A stretch of DNA of 64,000 nt. It comes from Sclerodactyla briareus. Lineage: Eukaryota; Echinodermata; Holothuroidea; Dendrochirotida; Sclerodactylidae. The notes beneath the pieces were generated by a model. The model had not been told where the DNA came from, ran no database searches, and was given only the letters and a program-made list of their open reading frames with translations. Where the stretch lies: contig JAODTK010005767.1 in assembly GCA_026419785.1 (NCBI GenBank), positions 297,285 to 361,284 on the forward strand, in the 5' to 3' direction. Within the stretch, counting starts at the first letter, position 1; each line of letters opens with the position of its first letter. The position numbers and the translations under genes are program-made. Of this stretch, positions 49,019 through 61,345 are shown in pieces.

Positions 49019-49131
49019 ATTCTTATATATGAAAAATGTTACAAAGTGTCTGTTAGACATAAATTAGAGCAGGACAAAAATTTCTTATATATGAGAATGT
49101 TTACAAAGTTGTATGTTAGAAATACATAGAG
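49019..49131. repeat. Two-copy local duplication, about 60-bp period, beside a hAT element
   Basis: TTCTTATATATGAAAAATGT and TTTCTTATATATGAGAATGT start two copies. Each continues through ACAAAGT and GTTAGA to a TAGAGCAG end. The second copy ends at the left end of the element at 49132. Confidence 0.8.
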
Positions 49132-49705
49132 CAGGGTTTCCCAACCTTCTCCAGCTGGGGTACCATTCCACAGTGTCGTGGTGTCACTGAGTACCACTGT
49201 ATTTGACTATCTAAGCGGAGCGACACCATAGGTTGGCGCAGAGCGTTCCAAAAAAATTTTTGGCCCCCAAAAGGCGCCCAGGGGAGTTTTTTTCATATAG
49301 GAACGTTTTTCTGGCTTTGAAATATCTCTTAATTGGTCTTTCTGTTCTGAAATTTTGTTGAGCAATACATTTATCAGAACATATTTTGCCAGCTCCAGGC
49401 GGTGAGAGGGATGGTCTTGATGACCACCCATCGCCGCCAAGCAGCGCCCAGATGGGGCCGAGGAGGGGACGGGGTCCATGTGAGGGGGTATCTTCCTCCC
49501 TTTGTCATTTTTCGAATAATTAATTACCCTCATATGCAATCTGGGCACTTTAGCCTCATTAAATTCAAATGTCTCGTGCAAGATGCATGAGGGAGAATAA
49601 AAGAGAAATGGCGAAAGAAAAATGGAGCACCATGGTACAAACCCTGAGTACCACCTTGAAAGTCCAAATGTACCAATGTGGTACGGTACCACAGGTGGGA
49701 CCCTG
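49132..49705 (+). mobile_element. Non-autonomous hAT-like transposon
   Basis: The left end CAGGGTTTCCCAACCTTC and the complement of the right end CAGGGTCCCACCTGTGG form imperfect inverted repeats. GGTACCA motifs lie just inside both ends. The flanks CATAGAG (49125-49131) and CATTAGAG (49706-49713) are an 8-bp duplication with one base lost on the left. The 574-bp interior has no transposase. The 161-codon minus-strand frame covering most of it is a shadow. Confidence 0.85.
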
Positions 49706-49713
49706 CATTAGAG

Positions 49714-50157
49714 GTACCTATAGGTTCTATATGTTTACGAGTGCCAGAACATGTTACCACACAAAATTTGAAATTTTTACGACATACGAAAGAACGGGTC
49801 AATACGCGCGGAAAAAGTTGGAAAATGGTTAGTTCGGTCTAAATCAGAATTCCATGTAAAATCTAAGATTTCACACCCCAGCTTGAGGAAGATATTCCAT
49901 GGTATCAAATTGCCGCAGTGCTGCATCAATTATGCAGCTGCATCAGTATACATGGTACTCCCACCTTCTCAGTGTTTGTTCCATTTAATTTTGATGATTT
50001 TTTGCTGCTACAGAACTCTTCTTCATCTCTGCAAACTACCTGGCAGCTTACTCAAGCACGTTTCATGTTCGTACTGACATTTGCAGTGTCTTGCTGATCT
50101 AATATGCATCTATGGACCTAGCATTATGAGCCTTATGAGCCTTCTTCCTAAAGCCCT
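49714..50157. other. Intergenic DNA, nothing recognised
   Basis: No supportable feature. Confidence 0.4.
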
Positions 50158-51040
50158 AGTAGTAGTAGTAGTGGGGTGAGTCTCGTCTATCACGAATTGC
50201 TCAGTTTTAACCTCCGCCACGTATCACGATCCTGCGCAAGGTTTATTGCTTCCTAAAAACTGTTAATGTAAATGTCCCAGAATTGCGATTTGATTTTTCC
50301 GAGCAAGGTAGTCACGGCTCTCCCAACTGGTTCAGTATATGTCTCAATGCTTCTCGCAGAGCGATCTTCGCTGGAGCTTCTTGGGAGTCTTGCAACAAGA
50401 CTGACAATTGGTTATTGGTCACTGATGTTTGAGAACATGCAGAGTAGTTTCTTCTTTGAAAAGTGTCCCAATTTTGCCAGATCAAATTCTTCGTTGTACC
50501 CCCACAGTTTGCATTATACAGAAAAATACCTCTTTATTAGGGCAACGAAAATCTGAGTTTGATGCTTTTTCCCCTACTCGTCTGTTCTTGAAAATTGTTG
50601 ACAGAGTGTTGAAATCGTTGTTGGTTATACGAATTCTTCTGTTATGTCTCTTTCCTTCGGTTCCCAACACAAACTTCTTACATTTTACATTCTTCCAACT
50701 TCCCCATTGCCATTTCCTTGTGATTGAAAACTTCTCAGTTTTCGTGCCATTTTTTTCTTCGGATTTCCTAAAGCCCCTAGATCCGCCCAAAATAGTATTC
50801 ACAATAGGAGCCAATATCAATCAACGGAGTACTGGAATACCCACTAGACGGTATGCCCTTCCCCTCTCGGTATTGTTGTCATCAATGTCATCCTGCACTG
50901 ACTGCAGACGTCTAGTACCGCAGTCTGTTAGGCTCCGTTCTGTGTGAGGTACGGTCACTCTTCTTCGCCGCTTGTAGAGGAAAACGGGGAAAAAAAAAAA
51001 AATTCTGTGATATACAGTGCTCTGGCAATGAATCACGAGA
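50158..51040. other. Unassigned segment with long overlapping frames on both strands
   Basis: GTAGTAGTAGTAGTAG at about 50158 and a 13-base A run near 50989-51001 bracket a segment open for 172 codons on plus (50429-50947) and 112 on minus (50482-50820). Minus-strand text such as KRHNRRIRITNNDFNTLSTI is basic and protein-like. A decayed retroelement is possible, but I can name no domain. Confidence 0.3.
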
Positions 51041-52154
51041 GTTGTTCGGCTTGTTATTTCTAAAAGTCATTGAGGACATACAATTCCCAACCTAGAAGCA
51101 CCAATGGTGTCGTAGCTCAAAACCCCACAATGTACCAAGACGACTGTACAATTATGTGATAACTTTTCAAGATCATGAGCTTACAAGGCAGTTGCAAACA
51201 ATAGCCTATTGGGCCCCTGTAATGACTTTTTGACCTTGACTTCATAAGGCTATATGTCTTAGTAGTCACTAAACATTCCACATAAACAGGCTCCAGGGCC
51301 CACACTGGCCATGGGTCCTACATCCCCTGACAACCCTGAATTATGGGCATCAGCATCATTATGAACCGAACATCAGTCATTCAGCAAACTGGCTGGGTTG
51401 AGCTATAACAACAATGAAGCATCAGTGTTTGTGTTTCTTTCTTGTCTCACAAAAACATGTCATAGAACAAGATATCACATTTTCAATCTTGGAGTCACTT
51501 CTGCCTTCACCCACATGAGAACTTGAGGGCGCCATCGTAAAAAAAAAAAACGTCTGTTTCTTTTTAGGAAATGCGTTGATTCCACTACTGTGGGGGATTT
51601 ACATGTTGGTGTTCATCTGTCCCACGGTTGTCTATTACCCCACAGGATGATCAAGCCGCCCGAGTTTACTCTCAAAAGATTGCGTGATAGCATCACCACG
51701 CAAAGAAAACATCGGCTATATTATGTTTGAATCTGAAGAGCGAGACTTACCTGTAGTTTTTTTGCCTCAGGGCAGTCACCGTGTGGGGAATGCAACGGCT
51801 ATTTGTTAGGTGAAATCAGACCACACAAGACAAAGACAGCATTGCCTGCTACCCCTGCCCCCTTGTAAGGTTCTTAAGTGGTTCAAGAGGGTAGTGGGGC
51901 AATAACAAAATCCACAGAAATAGGAAAAAAGGGGGCAATGCAAATCTGGCAACGCATTGACCTGCCGAAAATATGTCAAATGCTTGAATTTTCTGCCAGC
52001 TTTGCTTTGTGGGCATTTTTTTTAATTTTTTTTAACTACAGAAGACTTCTTTCTTCTTCCGAAGGATATGGTGCATGCAAACTGGAGCTTGAATATTGCG
52101 GCAGTGAAGCCCTACAGTCGAACGTAAAGTAACAATAACTGTCAAACTTGAGTG
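51041..52154. other. Intergenic or intronic DNA, nothing recognised
   Basis: A minus-strand CAG/GTAAGT donor lies near 51755-51763, preceded by a short open stretch. It is too short to call. Confidence 0.4.
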
Positions 52155-52400
52155 GTCAGATTATAGCGATAAAAACCCATGATCACCGCGGCCGGGATCT
52201 GGATAAGCTGCGACGTTGAATGTAAACATCCTGTGATTGGTCAAGCAGTTTCTATCGTTCAAGTTGGATAGAGTATACACTCGCAGATCAATTACAATTT
52301 AGCGTTATTCCAATATCGTCAAGTGTGACTGGCGCTAATGGGTTTGTGTGTGAGCGGGACAATTGTTATGGTTGTCATTACAGTGACAGTTGATCGGGCC
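52155..52400. repeat. Dispersed repeat, copy 2 (partner at 24108)
   Basis: ATTATAGCGATAAAAACCC, TGTAAACATCCTGTGATTGG, ATATCGTCAAGTGTGACTGG and GCGCTAATGGGTTTGTGTGT line up with 24108-24345 in the same order and spacing. Confidence 0.6.
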
Positions 52401-53273
52401 ACAAGATCTGGGGCAATAATTCAGGACCGCTCAAATACAGCTTTGGCCGCATCGATTCAACAAGAGTAAGTACATATATATCAAAAGCATTTGGTTCAGC
52501 TGTACAGTGGTGTGACTGCCTCTGCAACTATGAGGTGAGGGTTCCGGGACCAGACAAGAAGGTTGTTCATTCGTGAAAGCGTACATTGGATTTGCATGGG
52601 ACTGGCAATGTCAATTAGGGTGTTGTTCCCACAACATGCTGCGTTCTTTCGAAGTCGTGGCTTTGGTAATTACATATACGAGGTTCGAAAGAAAACGCAC
52701 CTTAGGACATTGCCAATTCTGCAAGTGAGCATCCCTTCAAACTACAGTAACAGCAAGCACTATCAGACACTGATCGGCCTAATGCCTCTTTAAAATTGTA
52801 AGATTAAAGTGTAAGTTAACTAAAGAACATACTATAATCAGTTACATGTTAGTCAAGTGCATTAGGAATGGGTTAAACTACATACATAATACCTTCACAT
52901 TTAATTTACATCCTTGATGACCTGAAGAATACTTTGTTACTGTCAACCCTTTCTGCAAGGACAAACACATGTCAAAATCCACACAAACAAAAAAACCGAG
53001 ATCATTTCTATGCTGAGATTTAAATATACTGTGAACCACGGGTAAGTCAAGTACCCCCTATTACCATGCTAATGAGAACTGTTATTCCTTTCAAGACCAT
53101 ACATCACTGAAAACATTAGGGTGTTTGTATCACGTAAACAGTTTTGCTTGTCTCCCAAATCTCTCAGGGCATTAAGGATCAGCTCGACTGGAAGAGGGCG
53201 ATTTACACTCCAGCAGAGGATGAATTAGGATGATGTTTTATTACCTGAATACTACTTGAGTGGCAAATTTCAG
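52401..53273. other. Intergenic or intronic DNA, nothing recognised
   Basis: No supportable feature. The frame at 52563-52793 is unrecognised. Confidence 0.4.
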
Positions 53274-53389
53274 TCCTGGTCATAATCGCATTCAGAACCA
53301 GCACCACCATACAAGGATCTCTTCCTTCCACAAAGAGTATCGTCAACGGAAAGAGGAAATGTTCTATAGATGCTTCAGGTACTGTATAG
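53274..53389 (+). CDS. Candidate internal exon, unrecognised protein
   Basis: Acceptor TGGCAAATTTCAG is followed by one base, 38 open codons and one base, then donor GTAAGG. The peptide is PGHNRIQNQHHHTRISSFHK then EYRQRKEEMFYRCFRYCI. It is very basic and polar, like a cytoplasmic loop or tail next to a membrane segment, although that is only an inference from composition. The 116-base length is typical for an animal internal exon. No neighbouring exon could be linked. Confidence 0.35.
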
Positions 53390-56183
53390 GTAAGGAGCTA
53401 AAAAAATTGGGAATTGAATATTGGGGCACCAAGGGTGCCCAGCTCAAACGCACAAAGGTACCAAAGACGAAGTGTCAATTCATATAATGAGACCAAGAAG
53501 GCATTGGGGGTAATCTTCAAGCACAGAGGGGGTCACCCGCCATTCGAAATTTGGCAGAGGGAACGATGGTTCACGGATTGGCTTGCATCGCCACATAAGT
53601 TGTGAAGAATATTTGTGTACAAGATGTGAATCGGGTTACCGAAGTAATAATCAGGAGCGTAGTCTGGAGTCACTGGAAACACACAAACACAGTGTTGCTC
53701 ATTTAGCGCGGCAAGACCAGTGTATCAATGCCATCGGTGATACCGTATCAATCAGAAGGGTTTTTATGAAATTATTCCTCAAAGAGCAATTCAAACAGCC
53801 TATGAGACGTCAACCATATAATGCAGTTTGTTTACATTGCTAAAGAAGTTTGCCAAGCTGGATTTCTACGTTCACGTTCATACCAAAATGATCTGCCTTT
53901 GGACCCTAGCTTATGCCGATAGACCCTGTTCAAGGTAATCCCCTTAACTGTGGATACAACCCGTCTACCCTCACATGATCAAATTGATGACATGGCATTC
54001 ACTAGTATGAGGATACTTGGTTGTATATAGATTATAGACTGCCTTCAGTCATATTCCAGCTCAAAACTGGCAGAAAAGAGAGAATGTGCTAATGGTAGCC
54101 CGACCAGTAATGTGTAACTACAGTCCCCACAGACTCCAATGTTGTTTTGAAGTTTTTTAGGCCTGCAAAAAAAAAAAAAACTTGAAAATGAAAAGTACCT
54201 CACAATTTATAAGTGTCCTGAGTGCCCCCCCCCCCGAGTTCCGTACCGTTAGAACATGCCCTATACACCTGATACATGCATATAAACAACAAGATTTGTT
54301 GGACACTGCAAAATATGTTATCGTAGAATAGACCTAACCAAGAAAAAAAATATTCCGAAGATCACATTTCTAGGAATAATGTAAAACATCTAAACAAATA
54401 TATCAGACCTGGGCCCCGTGGTAAGTTTTCCACTCTCTCGTTCAGATCTTCCAGGGTGAAAAGTCAAGACAAAGCTTCAAGTTTCACTGGATTTACCTAT
54501 GATCAATGCTGGAAACCTCAGCGATCACTGCGGTTATGCTTTTATCACTCTGCGGCCATTAGAACATAATAGAGTAGAAACCACCGTGGTTCCCCCCTAG
54601 ATGTATTCAATACTGCCTGGGTAGATTAAGGCCTGGAACAGGCATGACATATCAATCTAAATGGCAATTCTATACCATCTCACTAAGATGAGGAGATACA
54701 AAATTGTTTCACCACTCCAAAACCACAAAATTGCCAGGCATTTTGAGTACTAATTAATGGTTCCATAGCTGGTTACCAGCGAAAGCAGTCCACTTACTCC
54801 TGGGAGAGAGGGCAGCCTGAGATAACTATCGCAACTTCGTAAAGCTACTCTGCAGGATGGTGAAGTCATTGTTATTCCATTCATGAATTAAAAGGCTGAG
54901 TTTAAAACCATTGGTAATGATCTTAATGTTTCAATAATGCCATTTTTTGTAATTAGAATTAATGGATGTAGGTTTTTAAGTGGATATAAAGCAAGTGTAA
55001 CCGTATGTTCTGAGTAGGGGATTAGTAATTCACGGCAGGGTTCATTTAGGCCCTCAAATTTTATGAAATGCGTGAAAATGATAACTGCTCTCACTAGACA
55101 GATACTCCTATTTCCCTAACAGTCCGATTCACTTTGTCAACACTTTAGATCTCTTCTGCTACTTTACGTGAAGGCTGGCATACGGAATGACAGTAGTGGC
55201 CATCGCCTAGCTAATATGCCAAATCCCAGTGCTAGTAGGTAAGTTGGTAAGTGAGTATCATTTGCACAATAAATTGGCTTTGCTCTCAATTAAACAATTA
55301 CACAACCATTCCTTTTTTACTAATCATTTCAGATACTAATCCTAGTTGTACACCTAAGTGCCATGCTTAGATGTCAATGATTACCCCTCTTAAATTGGAC
55401 AATTTATCCTTCCTCTCTGGGAGTATCAAGTCTGTGAAATTCCATATACATTGGGTTGAAGGAGAAGGTTCAGTTGAGGGATCAGAGACCAACCACCATA
55501 TCCCAAGAGAAAAGAAAATGAAAAAAAAACACACAAAAATCCTCTTTTTTGGACATCTCCTTCAAAGGACAACTGCACGATCAATCCATTTTGGTGAGAA
55601 AGCTGTTGCAGATACGAACTGCACAGCCAAAATCTGTTCATCCTGCACTCGTCAGTGCCAGTACCTAACTGTCAAACGTTTGCTTGTGACGCAACTTTCC
55701 AAAACAAATGGACTCTCCCCGGGCTGTCACTTTTATACAGTTTCACTTGAAACACAATTCACGGAGGGAGCATGATAGTTCATAAGCTAGAATACCAGGC
55801 ACATTCCACACATACCGGTCATGCAGAGTTACACCCATGCTAATGTTTATTGGTGAATGCGTGCCCGTCTGGCACTGAAAAAAAATCACCCCCACACGGG
55901 CCAGGACTAACGTCTCGCTAAATAACGATGAAACGACCCACGGATTTCAGCCGACTATAGATATCGTTGTGCGTCATGCAAAATCTCGCATTTCAGACAA
56001 CAGAGGCTTAATTTCTATGCTGAATCAGCACGGCTAATGATAGAATCATAGGCCCCGGGTGAGCCATGTTCTATTCCGATCATCCAATATCTCACACATG
56101 ACGTGAGCGATGAATGGGGGATGGACGGTCCAAACGTGATAGCAATGCAGAATATTTAATGAAATTACTCAATGATGACGATT
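53390..56183. other. Intergenic or intronic DNA, nothing recognised
   Basis: Contains a poly(A) run near 54168-54180 and a poly(C) run near 54225-54234. The 134-codon frame at 55371 has no recognisable domain. Confidence 0.45.
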
Positions 56184-56612
56184 CAGGGTTCGAAATAAGG
56201 GATCAGAGTCCAGGGGTACGTTCAAAAGAAAGAGCCCCTGGTTAGTGGAATCTGGCATGGAACCAGGGGTTATTCTGGCAGGACCAGGGCTCTGATCAAC
56301 TTTCTCGACTTCTGCACTGAGGCGAACCAGTGCTTCAAATGAGAAAATCAACCACAGAGGCTATAAAACCTAGCTCACATGCATTACCACTGTACATAGA
56401 CTGAAGTGTCCAGGTCTGCAAACAAACCAGGGGGACAAATAGAGCTTGCTGTATTTATTAGCTCGGCCTGCTACCTGAATGTGACCGAGTGAAGAACCCA
56501 GGAGCTATTTCGCTAAGAAATAGCCCCTGGGTTAACAATTTCAATAGGACCTGGGGTTATTGATGTATTTTAGGGGGCTAATAGCCCCTGGCCCCCTCTT
56601 ATCGGAACCCTG
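56184..56612 (+). mobile_element. Short hAT-like element with CAGGGTTC ends
   Basis: The left end CAGGGTTCGAAATAAGGGAT and the complement of the right end CAGGGTTCCGATAAGAGGG are inverted copies. Internal AGCCCCTGG and ACCAGGGG motifs recur several times on both strands. The flanks (TGACGATT and ACGACCTA) share only ACGA plus a T, so a target duplication is doubtful. The ends are close in style to those at 31558 and 49132. Confidence 0.65.
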
Positions 56613-57299
56613 ACGACCTAAGCCCACAAGGCGAAATCCAGTTGATAATGTGTAACACCGGAAAAGAGAATATATGCTGCACTGACGTGCTATAGACGTG
56701 GGAGACGGTAATAGGAATTCAAAGAGGCCCTTCGTGGAAATACGTAGGGATACCACGGGTACGATACGAGGTGCAGTATGCATCCTTTGGGGGTCATGGA
56801 TGAGGTTGTGCATCTAAATGGGTCACAGACGTGGCAGAAATATTTCAAGGCCACATGAATGTCTGCTTTGATATAGAACGGAGCAGAGTGCAGTGAAGGT
56901 ATGATAACACATCAACCCCAGAAACACCGGTGGCCAGTATGTTCTCATAGGCACAGAGGGAGCTTCCAAAGACATTTTTAATTGCCTGTGCAATTTCCAA
57001 ATAAATATTTTTTTTGAGTGACTATGATATGAACATCTCAACGTAGCACCACTATCGGATGGCAGGAAGCATACAAGAACGTTCTAAAAATTTAGGACCC
57101 TAGGATCACTAGAAATGGTTTTTATCAGCTATGGTAAATTATTCTCTTCAGCATGATCAAGACATGAGTGGGGGCACTCCATGGATAACACATGCATGGG
57201 CTCAAAAAAATTGTGGTGCTCAGAAGGCCACCCCTCCAGGATTTCACAAGGGCAAACATGTGTGCAAAGTTGTGTCAATTGGACATTGCGTTAGAGAGT
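56613..57299. other. Intergenic DNA, nothing recognised
   Basis: No supportable feature. Confidence 0.4.
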
Positions 57300-57600
57300 T
57301 ATTATACAGACTGGACTACTTTTTCATGCTGAAAATCAAATTAGTTCATCTACCTAATATTCTGTATTAATGTGCCGAGCTAGACCACCAATACCATGGT
57401 TTGCCTGTAACCCTGTTAACACGCTCAAACAATGATATACATAAATAGCTAATCTCCCTACTTGATTGATGACTTCCCCATCCAAAATCTAATTAGATTG
57501 TCCTCACCAAACCCCTATATCACATACAAAATTTCCTAAGAATCGGTCTTACAGTTCCGGTGGCCATCTTGCTAACCGACGAGCATGACAAAGTGCAGCG
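57300..57600 (+). mobile_element. Diverged relative of the dispersed TIR family (3' part)
   Basis: GCTGAAAATCAAATTAGTTC, ATCTACCTA, GATGACTTCCCCATCCAAAA, TCTAATTAGATTG, CAAACCCCTATATCACA and CATCTTGCTAACCGACGAGC follow the same order as in 7515-7770 of the first copy, with much more divergence. Confidence 0.6.
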
Positions 57601-58717
57601 GTGCATAACCTTTAACGGAACGAATGCAATTGATACAGGAAATATCCTTCCTAGCCATGCAGAAGATAGTGCCAAATAGCTATCAATGGTCAGGCTGAGC
57701 GAGTGAAATCTAGCCCGGCCTGTCCAGTAAAACTGTCAAACATTGACGATACTTGACAGGGGGGAACGATTTGTCATTTTACTGCGATAGAGGAGAATCA
57801 CAAAATTGAACTCTGGAAAGCTACCCGTATGTGAAGGTTAATGAAACCCACTCAAGCAGGAGGCAGTTATTATGGTACTCGGCTAGATAAGCGTCTTGCA
57901 GCAATTATACAGGAGGCTGGATTTATCTTGGAACAGCCGAAGACCAGAGATTAAACCTGAATTACCTGATACGGAGCTCACTGCTCCGAGGCAGATAATA
58001 CAGATACCCATGATACATGTGGTGGAAATGGACCATACATGGAAGCTTCTTTGTGACAAGCTTTGAGACAAGCCTACGGGGAAAAAATTGACCCAGATTA
58101 TAGGAATGGACACAACATTATTCTCTGTACTAGAATCAGATTAAGCAGCACAACAAGAATACCCCGGTCATTCACACCACATTGGAAGATTTATGTGTGA
58201 GGCATAGGAATGCCTCAATGACGAGAAAGTCGAGGATTGGGATGCAGGGTCCAGTTGCGTACCCATTGGGGGTGGGGGGTTCGGGGGTTGAAACCCCCAT
58301 GACCCTTGTGACAAAAAAAAACATGGAAATGAGAGGAAAAAAAACGTTTGAACATCACCATTCGGTATATATCTGACTACTGCTTCCCACAGGGATACTG
58401 CACCATTTGGCATCTAAGGAAGCCGAGAATCACATTTTCCGAAGGGGAGTGTTCCCCTCCACTCAAACCTCCCAGGCCAGAACCCCGCCCCCCCCCCTCC
58501 AAGAAAAATATCTTTGTACGCACCTGGCAGGGTCCAAGAATAATGATGTGAAATGAATGAGATTTTTCACTACCATTACGGCTTATTTTTACTTCAGGTG
58601 GTGCCTCTGGACAAAAATTTGAAGAATGGCGTTACAGCCACTTGGACAAAGTGTACCACTCTGACAGAAATATGTATACTATACCACCCGGATGTAGCAA
58701 TTGGCCTCCATTACAAT
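57601..58717. other. Intergenic DNA with a possible GTTGAAACCCCC-type repeat
   Basis: At 58240-58330 the text GTTGCGTACCCATTGGGGGT and GGGGGTTGAAACCCCCATGA is partly palindromic and resembles the elements at 23342 and 60368. No ends defined. Confidence 0.4.
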
Positions 58718-59769
58718 CAAGGCGATCGCCAAAAAGTGTCTCGCCTAATTGCGGGATTGGTGGTTTGTATTATTCACTACACAAACAACCAACTAGTCAT
58801 GCAGACCATCGTCATTTCGAACGAACATCACATAGTTCAACATATAACACATAACACATGGTAAGAAGGAGAGGAAGAAAACTCGTTACATTCTTTTTGT
58901 AGGTCTAATCAACCTTAATCAAACTGGTTGGGTAAGAGAGGGTTTGCTTGGGGGCAGCTCATAACACAGTAAAATTTTGTCACAGGAGCTATGGTTTACT
59001 CGTTCCTCAGTGCTTTATTCTGACAGGAGCTATTATAATGATGGAATTCAATCAAATTCATGAACATCAGACACATCAGAATCCAAAATGTTAACAGACC
59101 ATACCTACCGAGTTTGGCGAAATCTTACCAAGTTGGAAATTGGAATAACTTTGCAAATTAGGCACATACAATGACCTCTACTGACCCCAGCTGTAAGTAC
59201 CCTTCAATGATCAGGATCACATGTGGATCACATCTACCAAGTTGGTGGAAATCCACCAAACTTTCGAAAATTGCATAAAGTATGCGAATCGGACAACACT
59301 TTAATGAACCTCCAGTTACCCGACTCTCTTCACTTTAAATTTCTCAGGAACCATGGAAGACCACATCGACCAAGTTTCGTGAAAATCACAACTTGAAAAA
59401 TTAGCATAAATTTATGCAAATTAAACCACTTAATCAGCATATTTTAGGCTGAAGATCTAATCAGTTCATCTACCTGTCATCCAGGTCCTGCATGCCAAAC
59501 TCCATCACTGTAGCAACATACGGTCTTGCTAACGAGCTTGAACAATAAATTACATAAAATAGGGTAATTACCCAACTTAATCAATGACTTTGCTGCCAAA
59601 ATTTAAACAGATAGTGTTCACCCAACCCCGGTGCTACACACAAAATTTGGTCATCATCGGCCTCATGGTTTGTGAAAAATCCTGTAACAAGAAAGTGTGA
59701 CATACACACACACACGCCAAAGTGACCACTAAGTCTCTTCCTGAATTTCAAACAGGCGAGACAAAAATT
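58718..59769 (+). mobile_element. Copy of the dispersed TIR repeat family
   Basis: It begins CAAGGCGATCGCCAAAAAGT then GTCTCGCCTAATTGC, and ends AACAGGCGAGACAAAAATT. The terminal GTCTCGCCT and AGGCGAGAC are inverted. The interior aligns with 37402-38459 throughout, including CACAGGAGCTATGGTTTACT and TGATCAGGATCACATGTGG. This is the best-preserved copy for defining both ends. Confidence 0.88.
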
Positions 59770-60367
59770 GATAAATTAATGCCTTCCGATGAACAAAAAG
59801 AACTACTTCAGTGCTAACATTGTGGAACAGTAATCAGTGAAAGCTGTCACACTTCATTGCTCATCCTTGCAAACATTTTCCAAGGAGATACCTGGTAAAA
59901 AAATTCACTAGCGGGAAACACTACTTATGGCTCTTTGTGAGCTGTCTCCCACTCTTGGAGAACAAAACCAATACATGTATGCAATGTTCCACTCAGATGT
60001 TATTGTGGATACGTACACAATATGGAGAGGTAAGTTTTAGGCTAGTAGGATATGTAGAATCCTGTCAGGCATGGAAGCATTCAAAATACATCTGTGCCTG
60101 TCAGAATCAGTGACGTCATTGTACCCGAATGACTTGGGCACCATTTGGTTATCATTTTACTGCTAATTGGAACAGGCAAATTAAACTTTCAATAAATAGC
60201 AAACGACTACCAGGGCAGGCAGCAGTAAACCAGACACATGAAACATCCATGCATCCACTGTTTTTTCCAGGATTGTCCGCAGTATGTTACAGTATTAGCG
60301 TAGGGACTAAGTACGATAGAGGGTGATGGCTCCCCTTATTTTCCTACTTTCTATCGACTTCTAGATC
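59770..60367. other. Intergenic DNA, nothing recognised
   Basis: No supportable feature. Confidence 0.4.
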
Positions 60368-60560
60368 AGGCGTGTACCAAGAGATTCATCGGGAGGGGGG
60401 GGGGGGGGGGGGGGGGGGTTAGGTCGGAACCCAAGGGAGTTGCGCCCTCATAAATGGCCTCACCCTAGTGGGCAATAAGTACAAAATTTAGGGCCTAGAT
60501 ACCATTACTGCTGCACTATTTTCTACAAATACAGCTTGCAAACCTCTAGCGGAATCTTCA
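60368..60560. mobile_element. Diverged relative of the 23342 MITE, with a 24-base poly(G) run
   Basis: GGCGTGTACCAAGAGATTCA, then GGGAG plus poly(G) (60395-60418), TTAGGTCGGAACCCAAGGGA, GTTGCGCCCTCATAAATGGC and ATACCATTACTGCTGCAC follow the order seen in 23345-23490. The right end is not clear, and no target duplication was found. Confidence 0.6.
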
Positions 60561-61132
60561 AAAAAAATCGGTTTTGTGTTATACAATCTGACCCCAACTC
60601 CCCAGCCAGTAGCCAGTAGCCACCTGTCCATGACAACAGGGAGAACTATTAATACATCATCGATAATTAGCTGCTTATCCACCGGATCCTGTCCACCTTG
60701 TGACTTGGTGGACTTGGCCTTCAATGACTTCGTATTTCATGCAGTTTGCCTCCTCGAAGGAGTTCATCGTATTGCAGGTTAATCAAATCAGGCCCGTCCT
60801 ACCTTCTCAGTTTAGATAAGGTCACTTGGCGGAAGAAATGGTCAGCGTATTAGCGGAGAAGGAGATTGGAAAGTGGAAGGTCTAGTTTTTTCCACCCGTA
60901 AAGGATGGACTCCTTTTGATTGATTTTAGATGAACGAGCCTGTATGTAATAAAGCTCTGACATCGCTACGTGTGCCTACGTGTCTTGTTGCGCAGTATTA
61001 ATGGGGGACAAATTATTGAACTTCAGTATCAGGACAAGGTTGTTTCTTACATTCTCAGGGAAATTCATGTTAAAGGTCATCCAGTGGCTTACCTGTAATT
61101 TTTGACATATTATTACAAACGCTCTTCCCAGG
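60561..61132. other. Intergenic DNA, nothing recognised
   Basis: 60590-60780 is open in several frames on both strands, but no motif or splice pair stands out. Confidence 0.4.
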
Positions 61133-61345
61133 GTAAAGTTACAAAGAGATTGAAATGATTTAGCATCATCAGTTACACGTTGTACTGTAGCATAGATCTC
61201 TTACATTTGAGATATAAGGCGTCGTCACCTATCCCACGGTAAAGTTACAAAGGATTGAGAATGGATTTAGCAAGCAATCCGTATGCACTTGTACTGTACA
61301 TAGATATCTGAATCATTTGAGATTTAGGCTCTCGTCTACTATCCA
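61133..61345. repeat. Two-copy tandem duplication, 106-bp period
   Basis: GTAAAGTTACAAAG begins copies at 61133 and 61239. Both go on through ATTTAGCA, CTTGTACTGTA (TTGTACTGTA in the first copy), CATAGAT and CATTTGAGAT. Confidence 0.85.

Noticed and set aside
49207-49692. 161-codon minus-strand frame
   Set aside because: It lies wholly inside a non-autonomous hAT-like element with defined ends and shows no transposase motif.
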